Part shown: piece by piece, positions 1-8,495 of the stretch
Layout: every line of letters begins with the position of its first letter
How positions within the stretch are numbered: position 1 is the first letter of the stretch
Assembly (NCBI GenBank): GCA_903932685.1
Contig: CAIZGX010000001.1
Location: 1 to 64,000, forward strand
Source: an uncultured Bacteroidota bacterium
GTDB taxonomy: Bacteria; Bacteroidota; Bacteroidia; Flavobacteriales_D; Sanyastnellaceae
Direction of reading: 5' to 3'
Length of the DNA: 64,000 bases
The notes under the pieces: model-generated
Databases searched by the model: none
What the model was told of the DNA's origin: nothing
What the model saw: the letters and a program-made list of their open reading frames with translations, nothing else
Position numbers and translations under genes: made by a program

Positions 1-560
1 CTTCCAAATTTGATGAAACCAAACTGTTCGTTTGTCTTGAGTTTATCGCCAGCATTTACATACCATACAATGCGTCTTGCCACAGCTCCTGCTACCTGGC
101 GCAGCAATACATCCTTTCCAGGAGCATGCTCTACAACAACCGTTGTGCGCTCATTCTCAGTGCTGCTCTTTGGATGCCAAGCAACCAAAAACAATCCCGG
201 ATGGTATTTGAAATATTTCACTTCTCCGGAACAAGGTGTCCAATTCGCATGGACATTCAATGGCGACATGAAAATTGAAACTTGAATACGCTTGCCTTGA
301 AAATACTCAGGCTCTTCTACCTCTTCAATAACTACTACCTTTCCATCACATGGAGCAACCAATTCATTTTCATTCGCGCGATTCACACGATAAGGCAATC
401 GAAAGAACTGTAAAAACAGCAAGAATACTATACCACATGCAACAGCTGTTAATATCCATACTAACGCAGCGTCGAACATCAAAAATGCGCAACCAACAAG
501 TATTGTAGATACTAATAGTGTTCCGCCTAAAATCTTAAAACCTTCTTTGTGAATAGTCAT
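1..560 (-). CDS. psd: Phosphatidylserine decarboxylase, 3' part cut by window edge
   Basis: Makes phosphatidylethanolamine by decarboxylating phosphatidylserine in the inner membrane. It is absent from the ORF track because its stop lies outside the window; I translated it by hand from the ATG at 560. Residues about 12-55 form two hydrophobic segments, followed by the family's APCDGKVVVIEE stretch, SPLNVHANWTPCSGEV and, at the edge, FGFIKFG. In this family the self-cleavage Gly-Ser that creates the pyruvoyl group follows directly, so the gene is cut just at the catalytic site. About 186 codons are visible. It starts 1 nt after the cdsA stop, so it is the distal gene of the rsfS-ftsH-cdsA-psd unit, and the two adjacent genes serve consecutive phospholipid steps. 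Confidence 0.93.
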   Translation of the reverse strand, partial: MTIHKEGFKILGGTLLVSTILVGCAFLMFDAALVWILTAVACGIVFLLFLQFFRLPYRVNRANENELVAPCDGKVVVIEEVEEPEYFQGKRIQVSIFMSPLNVHANWTPCSGEVKYFKYHPGLFLVAWHPKSSTENERTTVVVEHAPGKDVLLRQVAGAVARRIVWYVNAGDKLKTNEQFGFIKFG

Positions 561-561
561 A

Positions 562-1371
562 TTAAAACAAAATCAAATAAATTATTACCAGCGGAAGTGC
601 AATAAGCAATCCGTCAAACCGATCCAATACCCCGCCGTGACCAGGAAGTAGTTTTCCTGAATCTTTAACCCCTTTTATACGCTTAATTTGAGATTCAATT
701 AAATCTCCAATATTGGCGAAAACCGCGACAATTGAAGCAATAGCTATCCACTCAGCGCGACTGAATGAATTGGGCATTAACGAAAAAAGAAAATATCCTG
801 AAAGAACAGCACTTGTCATTCCTCCAAACAATCCCTCCCACGTTTTTTTAGGAGATACTGCTTCAAGCAGTTTGTGCTTTCCTAAGAACTTTCCAATCAA
901 ATAAGCTCCTGTGTCGTTTGCCCATAAAATCAAAAAGAATCCAAATGGAAGACGCGCGTCAAATTCACCGTTGACTTTACTTAAAAAGACGAGCAGAGAA
1001 AAAGGCAGCACCGTATATATAAAGCCCATTAAGATGGTGGAGGTATCCAAAATAAAGCTTGCACTCACCTTCATCATTTCAATAGACATGAATAACAGCC
1101 AAAGCACAGGCACAATTAACATCCATCTCCAATCAGTTCCATAAACCATAGTGGAAGCAGCTGTTACATAAAGGAGAACCGCTAATCCAAGTCCCACTCG
1201 CCTTTGGAAGCGTCTCATTTGCGGATTAACCAATCGAACAAATTCCTGAAACCCTTTTGCAGCGAAAAATCCAAACAACAGCGCAAATGGCAAAAGCCCT
1301 GCAAAAGCAGAGCCCACCACAACTAAACTAAAAATAAGTCCAACCAAGGACCTTAATAATAAATTACTCAA
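562..1371 (-). CDS. cdsA: Phosphatidate cytidylyltransferase (CDP-diacylglycerol synthase)
   Basis: Converts phosphatidic acid and CTP to CDP-diacylglycerol in the cytoplasmic membrane, the precursor of phosphatidylserine and other phospholipids. The 269-residue protein has about seven to eight hydrophobic segments. Near the C-terminus it carries the family signature (SQIKRIKGVKDSGKLLPGHG followed by GVLDRFDG). The start codon is TTG at 1371-1369. The N-terminus (MSNLLLRSLVGLIFS) matches how the family begins, and no ATG is available nearby, so TTG is the likely true start. It lies 2 nt after the ftsH stop and 1 nt before psd. Translation is probably coupled to ftsH. Confidence 0.95.
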   Translation of the reverse strand: MSNLLLRSLVGLIFSLVVVGSAFAGLLPFALLFGFFAAKGFQEFVRLVNPQMRRFQRRVGLGLAVLLYVTAASTMVYGTDWRWMLIVPVLWLLFMSIEMMKVSASFILDTSTILMGFIYTVLPFSLLVFLSKVNGEFDARLPFGFFLILWANDTGAYLIGKFLGKHKLLEAVSPKKTWEGLFGGMTSAVLSGYFLFSLMPNSFSRAEWIAIASIVAVFANIGDLIESQIKRIKGVKDSGKLLPGHGGVLDRFDGLLIALPLVIIYLILF

Positions 1372-1373
1372 AC

Positions 1374-3458
1374 CTAACTCTCCTCTGTTTCTGGGGTTTG
1401 TGTTTCACTATCTGAATTTTCTTCTTTCGTCTGTGAATCTTCAACAACAGGATTCTCCTCTGAAACAGGAACCGTATCCACTGCTGCGTCAGCAATTAAT
1501 GCATCTTTAGCAAGTTGAGCCGATGTCTCAGCATCGTCTATTTGAGTTTGACGATCGATATATGGCCTAACACCAAGAATTCTCTCTAGATCTTCTTTGA
1601 AAATCACTTCTTTTTCCAGGAGTAATTGAGCCAACTCTTCTAATTTTTCGCGATTCTCTGTAAGCAAATGAAGAGCACGCTGATAAGACGCTTCCACCAA
1701 TTTACTCACCTCTTCATCCATTGTTCTGGCGGTCTCATCACTGTAGGGTTTTTGAAACTGATTCTCGCCGGAAGAGTCATAGTAACTCAAGTTTCCAATG
1801 CGATCATTCAAACCGTATATTCCAACCATAGCATAGGCCTGCTTCGTTACCTTCTCTAAGTCTGAAAGAGCTCCTGTTGAAATCTTACCGAAGATTACTT
1901 GCTCTGCTGCTCTTCCGCCAAGGGTTGCACACATTTCATCAAGAATCTGGTCAGTCGTTGTAATTTGTCGTTCCTCCGGTAAATACCATGCAGCGCCTAA
2001 AGATCTTCCTCTTGGAACAATGGTCACCTTAACCAAAGGTGAAGCATATTCCAACAACCAAGATGTTACCGCGTGTCCTGCTTCGTGGAAAGCAATGGAG
2101 CGTTTTTCATTCGGAGTAATAATTTTATTCTTCTTCTCAAGACCACCAATAATACGATCTACAGCTGCTAAGAAATCCTTTTGTTCTACAGATGCAGCAC
2201 CATGTCGTGCAGCAATAAGGGCTGCTTCGTTGCATATATTAGCTATATCAGCTCCAGAAAACCCCGGTGTTTGTCGCGCTAAAAAGTCTACATCAACAGA
2301 TGGATCCGTCTTAACGTTCTTCAAGTGCACATTAAATATTTGAACGCGCTCCTTTACATCAGGCATGTCTACATAAATCTGACGATCGAATCGACCGGCG
2401 CGCATCAAGGCCTTGTCTAAAATATCTGCACGGTTCGTAGCAGCTAGAATAATAATTCCTGAATTTGTTCCGAACCCATCCATTTCAGTTAGCAACTGAT
2501 TCAGCGTATTCTCACGCTCATCGTTGCCCCCAAAGTTTACGTTCTTGCTTCTAGCGCGGCCGATAGCATCAATCTCATCTATGAAAATTATAGCAGGTGC
2601 TTTCTCTTTCGCCTGGCGGAATAAATCACGTACCCGGCTCGCTCCAACTCCAACAAACATTTCCACAAAATCGGAACCTGACAATGAAAAGAAAGGAACC
2701 TGGGCTTCACCTGCAACAGCCTTAGCCAACAACGTCTTTCCTGTTCCAGGAGGTCCTACTAATAATGCTCCCTTCGGAATTTTTGCTCCTAACTCAGTAT
2801 ATTTCTTCGGATGTTTCAAGAAATCTACGATCTCTTCCACTTCTTCTTTTGCTCCTTCCAATCCTGCAACATCAGCAAAAGTCACATTAGTTCCTTTGCC
2901 CTTCTCGAATAGTTGAGCTTTACTCTTACCAATGTTAAATATCTGGCCACCTCCGCCACCGCCGCCGCCACCGCCCATGCGGCGCATGATAAATGTCCAA
3001 GCGGCAATCATTACCCCCAAGGCAATTAACCACCACAATAAACTCTGAGCCGTTTCATTCGGAGGCTGAAATTTCACTTCGAAATTATGGACCGGACCTA
3101 ACGCATGCAACTCGTCAATAAAATGCTCACTCGGAGGAATGTTGAACCAAAAGTCACTGCCTTGGCGAGTTCCCATGACCCCTTTTTGCTCTGGATATTG
3201 CCCCTTCAAATTCGCTTTTCCTAGCGAATCTAAATAAACCTTTCCCGTTGAACCGTTGTATTCAACTCGAGCAATGTAATTGCTTTCAGCCCATGACTTC
3301 ACCTGAGCGTAATTCGTCTCAGATCCATCCGAACTGCCATTGAATACCATTAATCCAATTAACACGATTGCTATAACCGCGTAAATCCAATAAAAACTAA
3401 ATCCACCCTTCATCGGATTATTAGGTCCAGCTGGCTTTTTACTATTCTGATCACTCAT
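1374..3458 (-). CDS. ftsH: ATP-dependent zinc metalloprotease FtsH
   Basis: Membrane-anchored AAA+ protease that degrades misfolded membrane proteins and regulatory substrates. Seen in order: TM segment about 22-40, periplasmic domain, second TM about 138-158, a run of ten glycines at 162-171, Walker A GPPGTGKT at about 235-242, Walker [12 protein letters not shown] at about 290-300, an SRH region with RAGRFDR, and the zinc site HEAGH at about 458-462. Length 694 is slightly above usual because of an acidic, Glu/Asp/Thr-rich C-terminal tail from about residue 650. The ATG lies inside the 3' end of rsfS (8-nt overlap), so the two are translationally coupled. The Gly run is a flexible linker between membrane and ATPase parts. 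Confidence 0.98.
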   Translation of the reverse strand: MSDQNSKKPAGPNNPMKGGFSFYWIYAVIAIVLIGLMVFNGSSDGSETNYAQVKSWAESNYIARVEYNGSTGKVYLDSLGKANLKGQYPEQKGVMGTRQGSDFWFNIPPSEHFIDELHALGPVHNFEVKFQPPNETAQSLLWWLIALGVMIAAWTFIMRRMGGGGGGGGGGQIFNIGKSKAQLFEKGKGTNVTFADVAGLEGAKEEVEEIVDFLKHPKKYTELGAKIPKGALLVGPPGTGKTLLAKAVAGEAQVPFFSLSGSDFVEMFVGVGASRVRDLFRQAKEKAPAIIFIDEIDAIGRARSKNVNFGGNDERENTLNQLLTEMDGFGTNSGIIILAATNRADILDKALMRAGRFDRQIYVDMPDVKERVQIFNVHLKNVKTDPSVDVDFLARQTPGFSGADIANICNEAALIAARHGAASVEQKDFLAAVDRIIGGLEKKNKIITPNEKRSIAFHEAGHAVTSWLLEYASPLVKVTIVPRGRSLGAAWYLPEERQITTTDQILDEMCATLGGRAAEQVIFGKISTGALSDLEKVTKQAYAMVGIYGLNDRIGNLSYYDSSGENQFQKPYSDETARTMDEEVSKLVEASYQRALHLLTENREKLEELAQLLLEKEVIFKEDLERILGVRPYIDRQTQIDDAETSAQLAKDALIADAAVDTVPVSEENPVVEDSQTKEENSDSETQTPETEES

Positions 3459-4086
3459 CTTTTTTCTTAGCTATTTTCTTTGTTACCACCTTTGGTTTTG
3501 CCGCTGTTTTAGATTTAACCGCTGCTTTTGGCTTCGGTTCTGCTTTTGGTTTAGCCGCTGCCTTCGCTTTTGGTTCTGCCTTGGGCTTAGCCGCAGCCTT
3601 AACCTTAGGTTCTGCCTTTGGTTTTGCAGGAGCTTTCGCTTTTGGCTCTGCCTTGGCCTTAGCCGCAACCTTGAGCTTAGGTTCTGCCTTTGTTTTTGGC
3701 TCTGGCTTTGCTTTTTTCGGTAAAGCCATTACCTTACCATCTGACCAAAGACCTTCTATGTCATAATGCTCACGCATGGGTTCGTAAAACACATGGACAA
3801 TTATGGTGAAATAATCCATAAGCACCCATTGCGCGTTGCGCACTCCCTCTACTCTGCGAGGTCTTTCGTCCAATTCTTTTCGAGTGAAATTTTCGGCACT
3901 CCTCGCTATCGCCTCAACCTGAGTTGTGCTAGTTCCCGTGCAAACAATGAAGTAATCGGCAATCGCCGCTTCAATATTTCGCAAATCAAGAATCTTGATA
4001 TCGTGACCTTTTACTTCTTCTATTCCGTCAATAATGGAAAGTAACAATGCATCTTCGCTACTTTTATCTGCTGCTTTTTTATTCAT
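3451..4086 (-). CDS. rsfS: Ribosomal silencing factor RsfS with repetitive basic tail
   Basis: RsfS binds uL14 on the large subunit and blocks subunit joining under poor nutrition. Residues about 10-118 match the family (KGHDIKILDLRNI, ADYFIVCTGTS, EGVRNAQWVLMDY, YDIEGLWSDGK). The usual family length is about 105-120 residues. Here another 93 residues follow, almost only Lys, Ala, Pro, Glu and Val, including five 12-residue units close to KAEPKxKAAAKP. This looks like a histone H1-like, disordered, highly positive extension, which could contact RNA; that role is inference. First gene of the unit with ftsH, cdsA and psd, with a TACCTTTG box upstream. Confidence 0.93.
   Translation of the reverse strand: MNKKAADKSSEDALLLSIIDGIEEVKGHDIKILDLRNIEAAIADYFIVCTGTSTTQVEAIARSAENFTRKELDERPRRVEGVRNAQWVLMDYFTIIVHVFYEPMREHYDIEGLWSDGKVMALPKKAKPEPKTKAEPKLKVAAKAKAEPKAKAPAKPKAEPKVKAAAKPKAEPKAKAAAKPKAEPKPKAAVKSKTAAKPKVVTKKIAKKKDE
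3511..3690 (-). repeat. Five tandem 36-bp units in the rsfS 3' end
   Basis: Encodes residues 133-192 of RsfS as five consecutive 12-residue units (KAEPKLKVAAKA, KAEPKAKAPAKP, KAEPKVKAAAKP, KAEPKAKAAAKP, KAEPKPKAAVKS). The units are imperfect at DNA level, so the array is diverged rather than freshly expanded. Unit number may vary between strains through slippage or recombination; that is inference. Confidence 0.9.
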
Positions 4087-4103
4087 TTTTTATTCTTCTG
4101 TAG

Positions 4104-4111
4104 CAAAGGTA
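4104..4111 (-). promoter_or_regulatory. Putative -7 box (TACCTTTG) of the rsfS-ftsH-cdsA-psd unit
   Basis: On the minus strand this reads TACCTTTG, a full match to the Bacteroidota -7 consensus TAnnTTTG, 17 nt upstream of the rsfS ATG. No TTG is found at the expected -33 spacing, so strength is uncertain. Confidence 0.6.
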
Positions 4112-4167
4112 TTCCGCTACGGCGTAATTTCGTTGTAATCTTTAAGTTTTCTGCATTGAAAGAGTCC

Positions 4168-4899
4168 ATGTTTGAACAATCACCACATTCCCATTTCGAG
4201 CAGCTCGACAGCACAAACAACTATGCTTCCACAATTGCTAAACTGCCAGAAACACAAAGCGGCACTGCCATTACTACCGATTTTCAGTTAAAAGGAAGGG
4301 GGCAGCGTGACAATCAATGGTTAGCAGAACCAAGAAGTTCATTCCTCGGAACGATAATTTTAAAAATTCCTCTCAAACCGGAGGAAATCTTTTATCTCAG
4401 CAAATGGGCCGCTCTTCAAGTTTCGAAAACGCTAGATCAACATAACATTCCCCGCATTTCCATCAAATGGCCAAATGACCTTTATGTTGAAGGAAAAAAA
4501 ATAGGTGGTATTCTTATTGAAAATTCATGGCGCGATCAGCAGCTTAATTATTCTTTAATTGGAATCGGAATAAACTTTTCGAATCAAAACCTCGAAAATG
4601 CGACTTGCATTTCAAACCACACAATTGAAATTCCGACTGTATCATTCTTTTTGAATACGCTTCGAAATCAGATGGCCCGAAATTTATTTCTGTTGGAAGA
4701 AAAACAATGGATAGAAATAGATTCACAATATCATCAAATTCTTTTTCAGAAAGGTGAAATCAAAAATTACCAAATTGCAAAAGATCAATCCTACTTTTTA
4801 GGAAAAATCATCCGTGTGGAAGCCGATGGAAAACTCATGTTAGAAACTGAAGACCAATCTTGCTTAGGTTTCTACATGAAAGAAATCATCTTTAAATAA
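4168..4899 (+). CDS. birA: Biotin--[acetyl-CoA-carboxylase] ligase
   Basis: Attaches biotin to the carrier protein of biotin-dependent carboxylases through biotinyl-AMP. The protein shows the catalytic-domain motifs GRGQRDNQW (biotin/ATP loop) and KWPNDLYVEGKKIGGILIE (with the catalytic lysine), then GIGINF. It has no N-terminal helix-turn-helix, so it is a monofunctional ligase and not a repressor. The track begins at a TTG (4156), but an ATG at 4168 gives the natural N-terminus MFEQSPHSHFEQLDSTNNY (243 aa), and an AAAGAG purine run precedes it. Transcribed divergently from rsfS. Confidence 0.92.
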   Translation: MFEQSPHSHFEQLDSTNNYASTIAKLPETQSGTAITTDFQLKGRGQRDNQWLAEPRSSFLGTIILKIPLKPEEIFYLSKWAALQVSKTLDQHNIPRISIKWPNDLYVEGKKIGGILIENSWRDQQLNYSLIGIGINFSNQNLENATCISNHTIEIPTVSFFLNTLRNQMARNLFLLEEKQWIEIDSQYHQILFQKGEIKNYQIAKDQSYFLGKIIRVEADGKLMLETEDQSCLGFYMKEIIFK

Positions 4900-4948
4900 T
4901 TTAGATTGAAGAAAAGAAGACTTACCTTCCTTCTGTTAATACACCTCC

Positions 4949-7303
4949 ATGAAAACGATTAAAAGAATTGCCGTTTTAGGTTCTGGAATCATGGGCTCGC
5001 GAATTGCCTGCCACTTCGCTCAATGTGGAATTCCAGTTTTATTGTTAGACCGAATTTCAGACGACGAAAAGGACAAGAATAAAATCGTGAACGATTCGCT
5101 GAAAAATGCCCTGCAAGCCTCTCCTTCCCCCATCTATTCGAAGAAATTCGCTTCACGAATTACAACGGGAAATTTCGACGATAATTTGAAAGACATTTCC
5201 AATTGTGATTGGATCATGGAGGTCATTATTGAAAAACTTGAACCTAAGCAAATACTTTTCGAAAAAGTAGAACATTTCAGAAAACCCGGAAGCATTGTTT
5301 CAACCAACACAAGCGGCATTCCCATTCATCTTATTGCGGAGGGAAGAAGCGAAGATTTCAAAAAGAATTTCATTGGTACACACTTCTTCAACCCACCACG
5401 CTATTTGCGGTTGTTGGAAATCATTCCTATCGGTGAAACCGACCCAGCAATCATTTCTTTCCTGAAAGAATTTGGAAGTTTGAAATTGGGAAAGGAAGTC
5501 GTCTTGTGCAAAGACACTCCCGCATTCATTGCGAACCGCATTGGTGTATTCAGCATTCAAGCCTTGCTTCACAGCATGAAGGAATTGGATCTTACCGTTG
5601 AAGAAGTTGACAAACTCAGCGGAACCATCATGGGTAGACCAAAGTCTGCAACGTTTCGCACGTGTGACGTTGTTGGATTAGATACGCTGGTTCACGTTGC
5701 AAACGGACTATTCGCCGTTGCAAAAAAAGATGAACAACATGCGTTGTTCGCTTTACCCGAATTCATTCAAGCCATGATTACCAATCAATGGTTAGGCGAT
5801 AAAACGAAACAAGGATTCTATAAAAAAACAAAAGGAGAAAACGGTGAGAAAGAAATTCTTGTGCTCGATTTAAACACACTCGAATACCGCAAGCAAAACA
5901 AAGTGAAATTCGCTTCGTATGAAGCGGCTAAACTCATCGACGATCTTCCTTCCAGATTAAAACATTTATACAACGCAACCGATAAAGCGGGACTCTTCTA
6001 CAAGAAAATGTTTCATTCACTATTCTCATACGTGAGTTTCAGAATGAATGAAATTGCAGATGAATTGAAAGACATAGACGCCGGATTACGTGCAGGTTTC
6101 GGTTGGGAACTAGGTCCATTCGAATTGTGGGACACACTTGGATTTGAAACCTGTTTAACCAACATGATCAACGAAGGTTATGAAGTTGCGCCTTGGATTC
6201 ATGAAATGAAAAAATCTGGATTCACTTCCTTCTACAAAATTTCAGAAAGTACAGAGCAATTCCTTCCAACAGAAAATAAATACGCTCCAATTATTATCAG
6301 CAATCAAGCGCGCGCCTTGGATTCCTTCAAAGAAATTATTTGGACCAACAGTGCTTGTATTGTTCGTCACATTGGAGATGGAATTTTAGCGCTTTCATGG
6401 AAAACAAAAATGAATACCATTGGCGGCGAAGTGCTTGCAGGTATTAACAAAGCCATTGATCTTGCAGAAGAAGAAAAATACAACGGACTTGTTATTTACA
6501 ATCAAGGAGATAATTTCTCTGCTGGCGCAAACGTCGGAATGATATTCATGTTCGCCGTTGAACAAGAATATGAAGAGCTCGACATGGCCGTTCGCTATTT
6601 CCAAAAGACTGTCATGCGTTTGCGCTATTCGAACATACCCGTTGTGGTTGCTCCGCATGGATTGGCACTTGGTGGTGCATGCGAAATGTCAATGCATTCA
6701 GACGCAACCGTTGCACATTCAGAAACCTACATGGGATTAGTTGAAATGGGTGTGGGAGTAATTCCTGGCGGAGCTGGAACGAAAGAATTCGCCTTGCGCG
6801 CATCAGATGAAATGAAGGAAGGCGACATTCGTTTGAATGTCCTTCGAAATAGATTTTTAACAGTAGGGCAAGCGAAGGTGGCAACCTCTGCAGAAGAAGC
6901 TTTTGAATTGGGGTACTTAAGCAGAGAGAAAGATGAGGTATGCGTAAGTCGCGCCCATCAGCTCATGCGTGCGAAGGAAGTTTGTTTGAACTTTCATCAT
7001 GCCGGATACGCTGCGCCACAAGAACGCAAAGACATTACAGTTTTAGGAAATGAAGGTTTAGGTATTGTATACGCCGGAGCCTCTTCCATGAAATCTGGAA
7101 ATTACATTTCGGAACATGATCAACTCATTAGCGAAAAATTGGGATACGTGATGTGCGGTGGAGATCTTTCTTCACCTACAAAAGTGAGTGAGCAATACTT
7201 GCTCGATCTCGAACGCAAAGCATTTCTCGAATTGTGCATGCAGCGCAAATCGTTGGAGCGTATGCAGAGTCTCATCAAATCAGGAAAAATTTTAAGAAAC
7301 TAA
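4949..7303 (+). CDS. fadN: 3-hydroxyacyl-CoA dehydrogenase / enoyl-CoA hydratase (FadN type)
   Basis: Catalyses the hydration and NAD-dependent oxidation steps of fatty acid beta-oxidation. The N-terminal half has the Rossmann motif GSGIMGSRIACHFAQCG (about 10-26) and the dehydrogenase signature around THFFNPPRYLRLLEI. The C-terminal part from about residue 480 is an enoyl-CoA hydratase domain (NFSAGANVG, HGLALGGACEMSMHSD, MGVGVIPGGAGTKE). The dehydrogenase-first order distinguishes it from E. coli FadB/FadJ and matches Bacillus FadN (YusL). It is followed after 4 nt by fadA and then fadE, the same gene order as the Bacillus fadN-fadA-fadE operon. 784 aa is normal length. Confidence 0.94.
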   Translation: MKTIKRIAVLGSGIMGSRIACHFAQCGIPVLLLDRISDDEKDKNKIVNDSLKNALQASPSPIYSKKFASRITTGNFDDNLKDISNCDWIMEVIIEKLEPKQILFEKVEHFRKPGSIVSTNTSGIPIHLIAEGRSEDFKKNFIGTHFFNPPRYLRLLEIIPIGETDPAIISFLKEFGSLKLGKEVVLCKDTPAFIANRIGVFSIQALLHSMKELDLTVEEVDKLSGTIMGRPKSATFRTCDVVGLDTLVHVANGLFAVAKKDEQHALFALPEFIQAMITNQWLGDKTKQGFYKKTKGENGEKEILVLDLNTLEYRKQNKVKFASYEAAKLIDDLPSRLKHLYNATDKAGLFYKKMFHSLFSYVSFRMNEIADELKDIDAGLRAGFGWELGPFELWDTLGFETCLTNMINEGYEVAPWIHEMKKSGFTSFYKISESTEQFLPTENKYAPIIISNQARALDSFKEIIWTNSACIVRHIGDGILALSWKTKMNTIGGEVLAGINKAIDLAEEEKYNGLVIYNQGDNFSAGANVGMIFMFAVEQEYEELDMAVRYFQKTVMRLRYSNIPVVVAPHGLALGGACEMSMHSDATVAHSETYMGLVEMGVGVIPGGAGTKEFALRASDEMKEGDIRLNVLRNRFLTVGQAKVATSAEEAFELGYLSREKDEVCVSRAHQLMRAKEVCLNFHHAGYAAPQERKDITVLGNEGLGIVYAGASSMKSGNYISEHDQLISEKLGYVMCGGDLSSPTKVSEQYLLDLERKAFLELCMQRKSLERMQSLIKSGKILRN

Positions 7304-7307
7304 TTCA

Positions 7308-8483
7308 ATGAACGCATACATAGTTGGGGGTTATAGATCTGCTGTTGGCAAAGCGCAAAAGGGAATGTTCAAGTCCATGCGCGCCGACGAACTTGCTGCG
7401 CAAGTCATTCAACATTTAATGAAAGACTTTCCGCAAATAGACAAAGATGAGATTAGCGATGTCATTGTTGGAAACGCCACACCCGAGGCAGAGCAAGGAT
7501 TGAACATTGGACGTATGATTTCCTTAATGGGATTGAATACGGAAAAAGTTCCGGGCATGACCGTGAATAGATATTGTTCAAGCGGATTGGAAACCATTGC
7601 CATTGCAAGTGCGAAGATTCATGCAGGAATGGCCGATTGCATTATTGCTGGAGGTGTTGAAACCATGTCGCCCATTCCCTTCGGAGGATGGCGAATTGTT
7701 CCTCATCCGAAAGTCGCAAAGTCTCATCCAGACTGGTATTGGGGAATGGGACTAACCGCAGAAGCCGTTGCGAATGAATACAAAACTTCACGCGAAATGC
7801 AAGATGAGTTCGCATTTCATTCACACCGAAAAGCATTGGAAGCCATTGCTTCCGGAAATTTCGCTTCAGGAATTGCTCCCGTTGAAGTGGAAGAAATTTT
7901 TCTCGATGAAAAAGAGAAAAGACAAGTTCGAAATACAACAGTGACCATTGACGAAGGACCTCGCGCAGGAACAACTATTGAGGCACTTTCAAAATTGAAA
8001 CCTGTATTTGCGTTAGACGGAACAGTTACCGCCGGTAACGCTTCGCAAACGTCAGACGGTGCGGCTTTCGTAATGGTATGCTCGGAAGACTTCATGAAGA
8101 AACACAACCTCACGCCCATTGCCCAACTGAAGAGTTATTCGGTTGCTGCCCTTGCTCCTCGCGTCATGGGAGTTGGTCCTATTTTCGCCGTTCCTAAAGC
8201 GCTTGAAGCTGCGGGGTTGAAGCAAAGCGATATTCATTTATTCGAATTGAATGAAGCCTTTGCTTCGCAAAGTGTTGCGGTAATCAATCATTTGGAGCTA
8301 GATCCTTCACGCACGAACATCAATGGTGGTGCCATTGCATTGGGACATCCGCTTGGTTGCACTGGAGGAAAATTGACTGTTCAATTATTGAACGACTTGA
8401 AAAGAAGAAACGAGAAATACGGCGTGGTAACCATGTGCGTAGGAACAGGTCAAGGCGCAGCTGGAGTATTCGAACGATTTTAA
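7308..8483 (+). CDS. fadA: Acetyl-CoA C-acyltransferase (3-ketoacyl-CoA thiolase)
   Basis: Performs the thiolytic step of beta-oxidation, releasing acetyl-CoA. The nucleophilic cysteine lies in NRYCSSGLETIA (about residue 88). The C-terminal signatures are NGGAIALGHPLGCTGG (His) and CVGTGQGAAGVFE (Cys as general base). 391 aa is the standard thiolase length. It starts 4 nt after fadN and is followed 12 nt later by the acyl-CoA dehydrogenase, so all three enzymes of the cycle would be made from one transcript. Confidence 0.96.
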   Translation: MNAYIVGGYRSAVGKAQKGMFKSMRADELAAQVIQHLMKDFPQIDKDEISDVIVGNATPEAEQGLNIGRMISLMGLNTEKVPGMTVNRYCSSGLETIAIASAKIHAGMADCIIAGGVETMSPIPFGGWRIVPHPKVAKSHPDWYWGMGLTAEAVANEYKTSREMQDEFAFHSHRKALEAIASGNFASGIAPVEVEEIFLDEKEKRQVRNTTVTIDEGPRAGTTIEALSKLKPVFALDGTVTAGNASQTSDGAAFVMVCSEDFMKKHNLTPIAQLKSYSVAALAPRVMGVGPIFAVPKALEAAGLKQSDIHLFELNEAFASQSVAVINHLELDPSRTNINGGAIALGHPLGCTGGKLTVQLLNDLKRRNEKYGVVTMCVGTGQGAAGVFERF

Positions 8484-8495
8484 ATAAACAACATT

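Noticed and set aside
10-285. 91-aa plus-strand ORF at the window start
   Set aside because: It is the shadow of psd, which reads through on the minus strand and is truncated by the edge.
3483-3766. Two overlapping small ORFs in the rsfS tail region
   Set aside because: Low-complexity shadows of the repeat tail in other frames.
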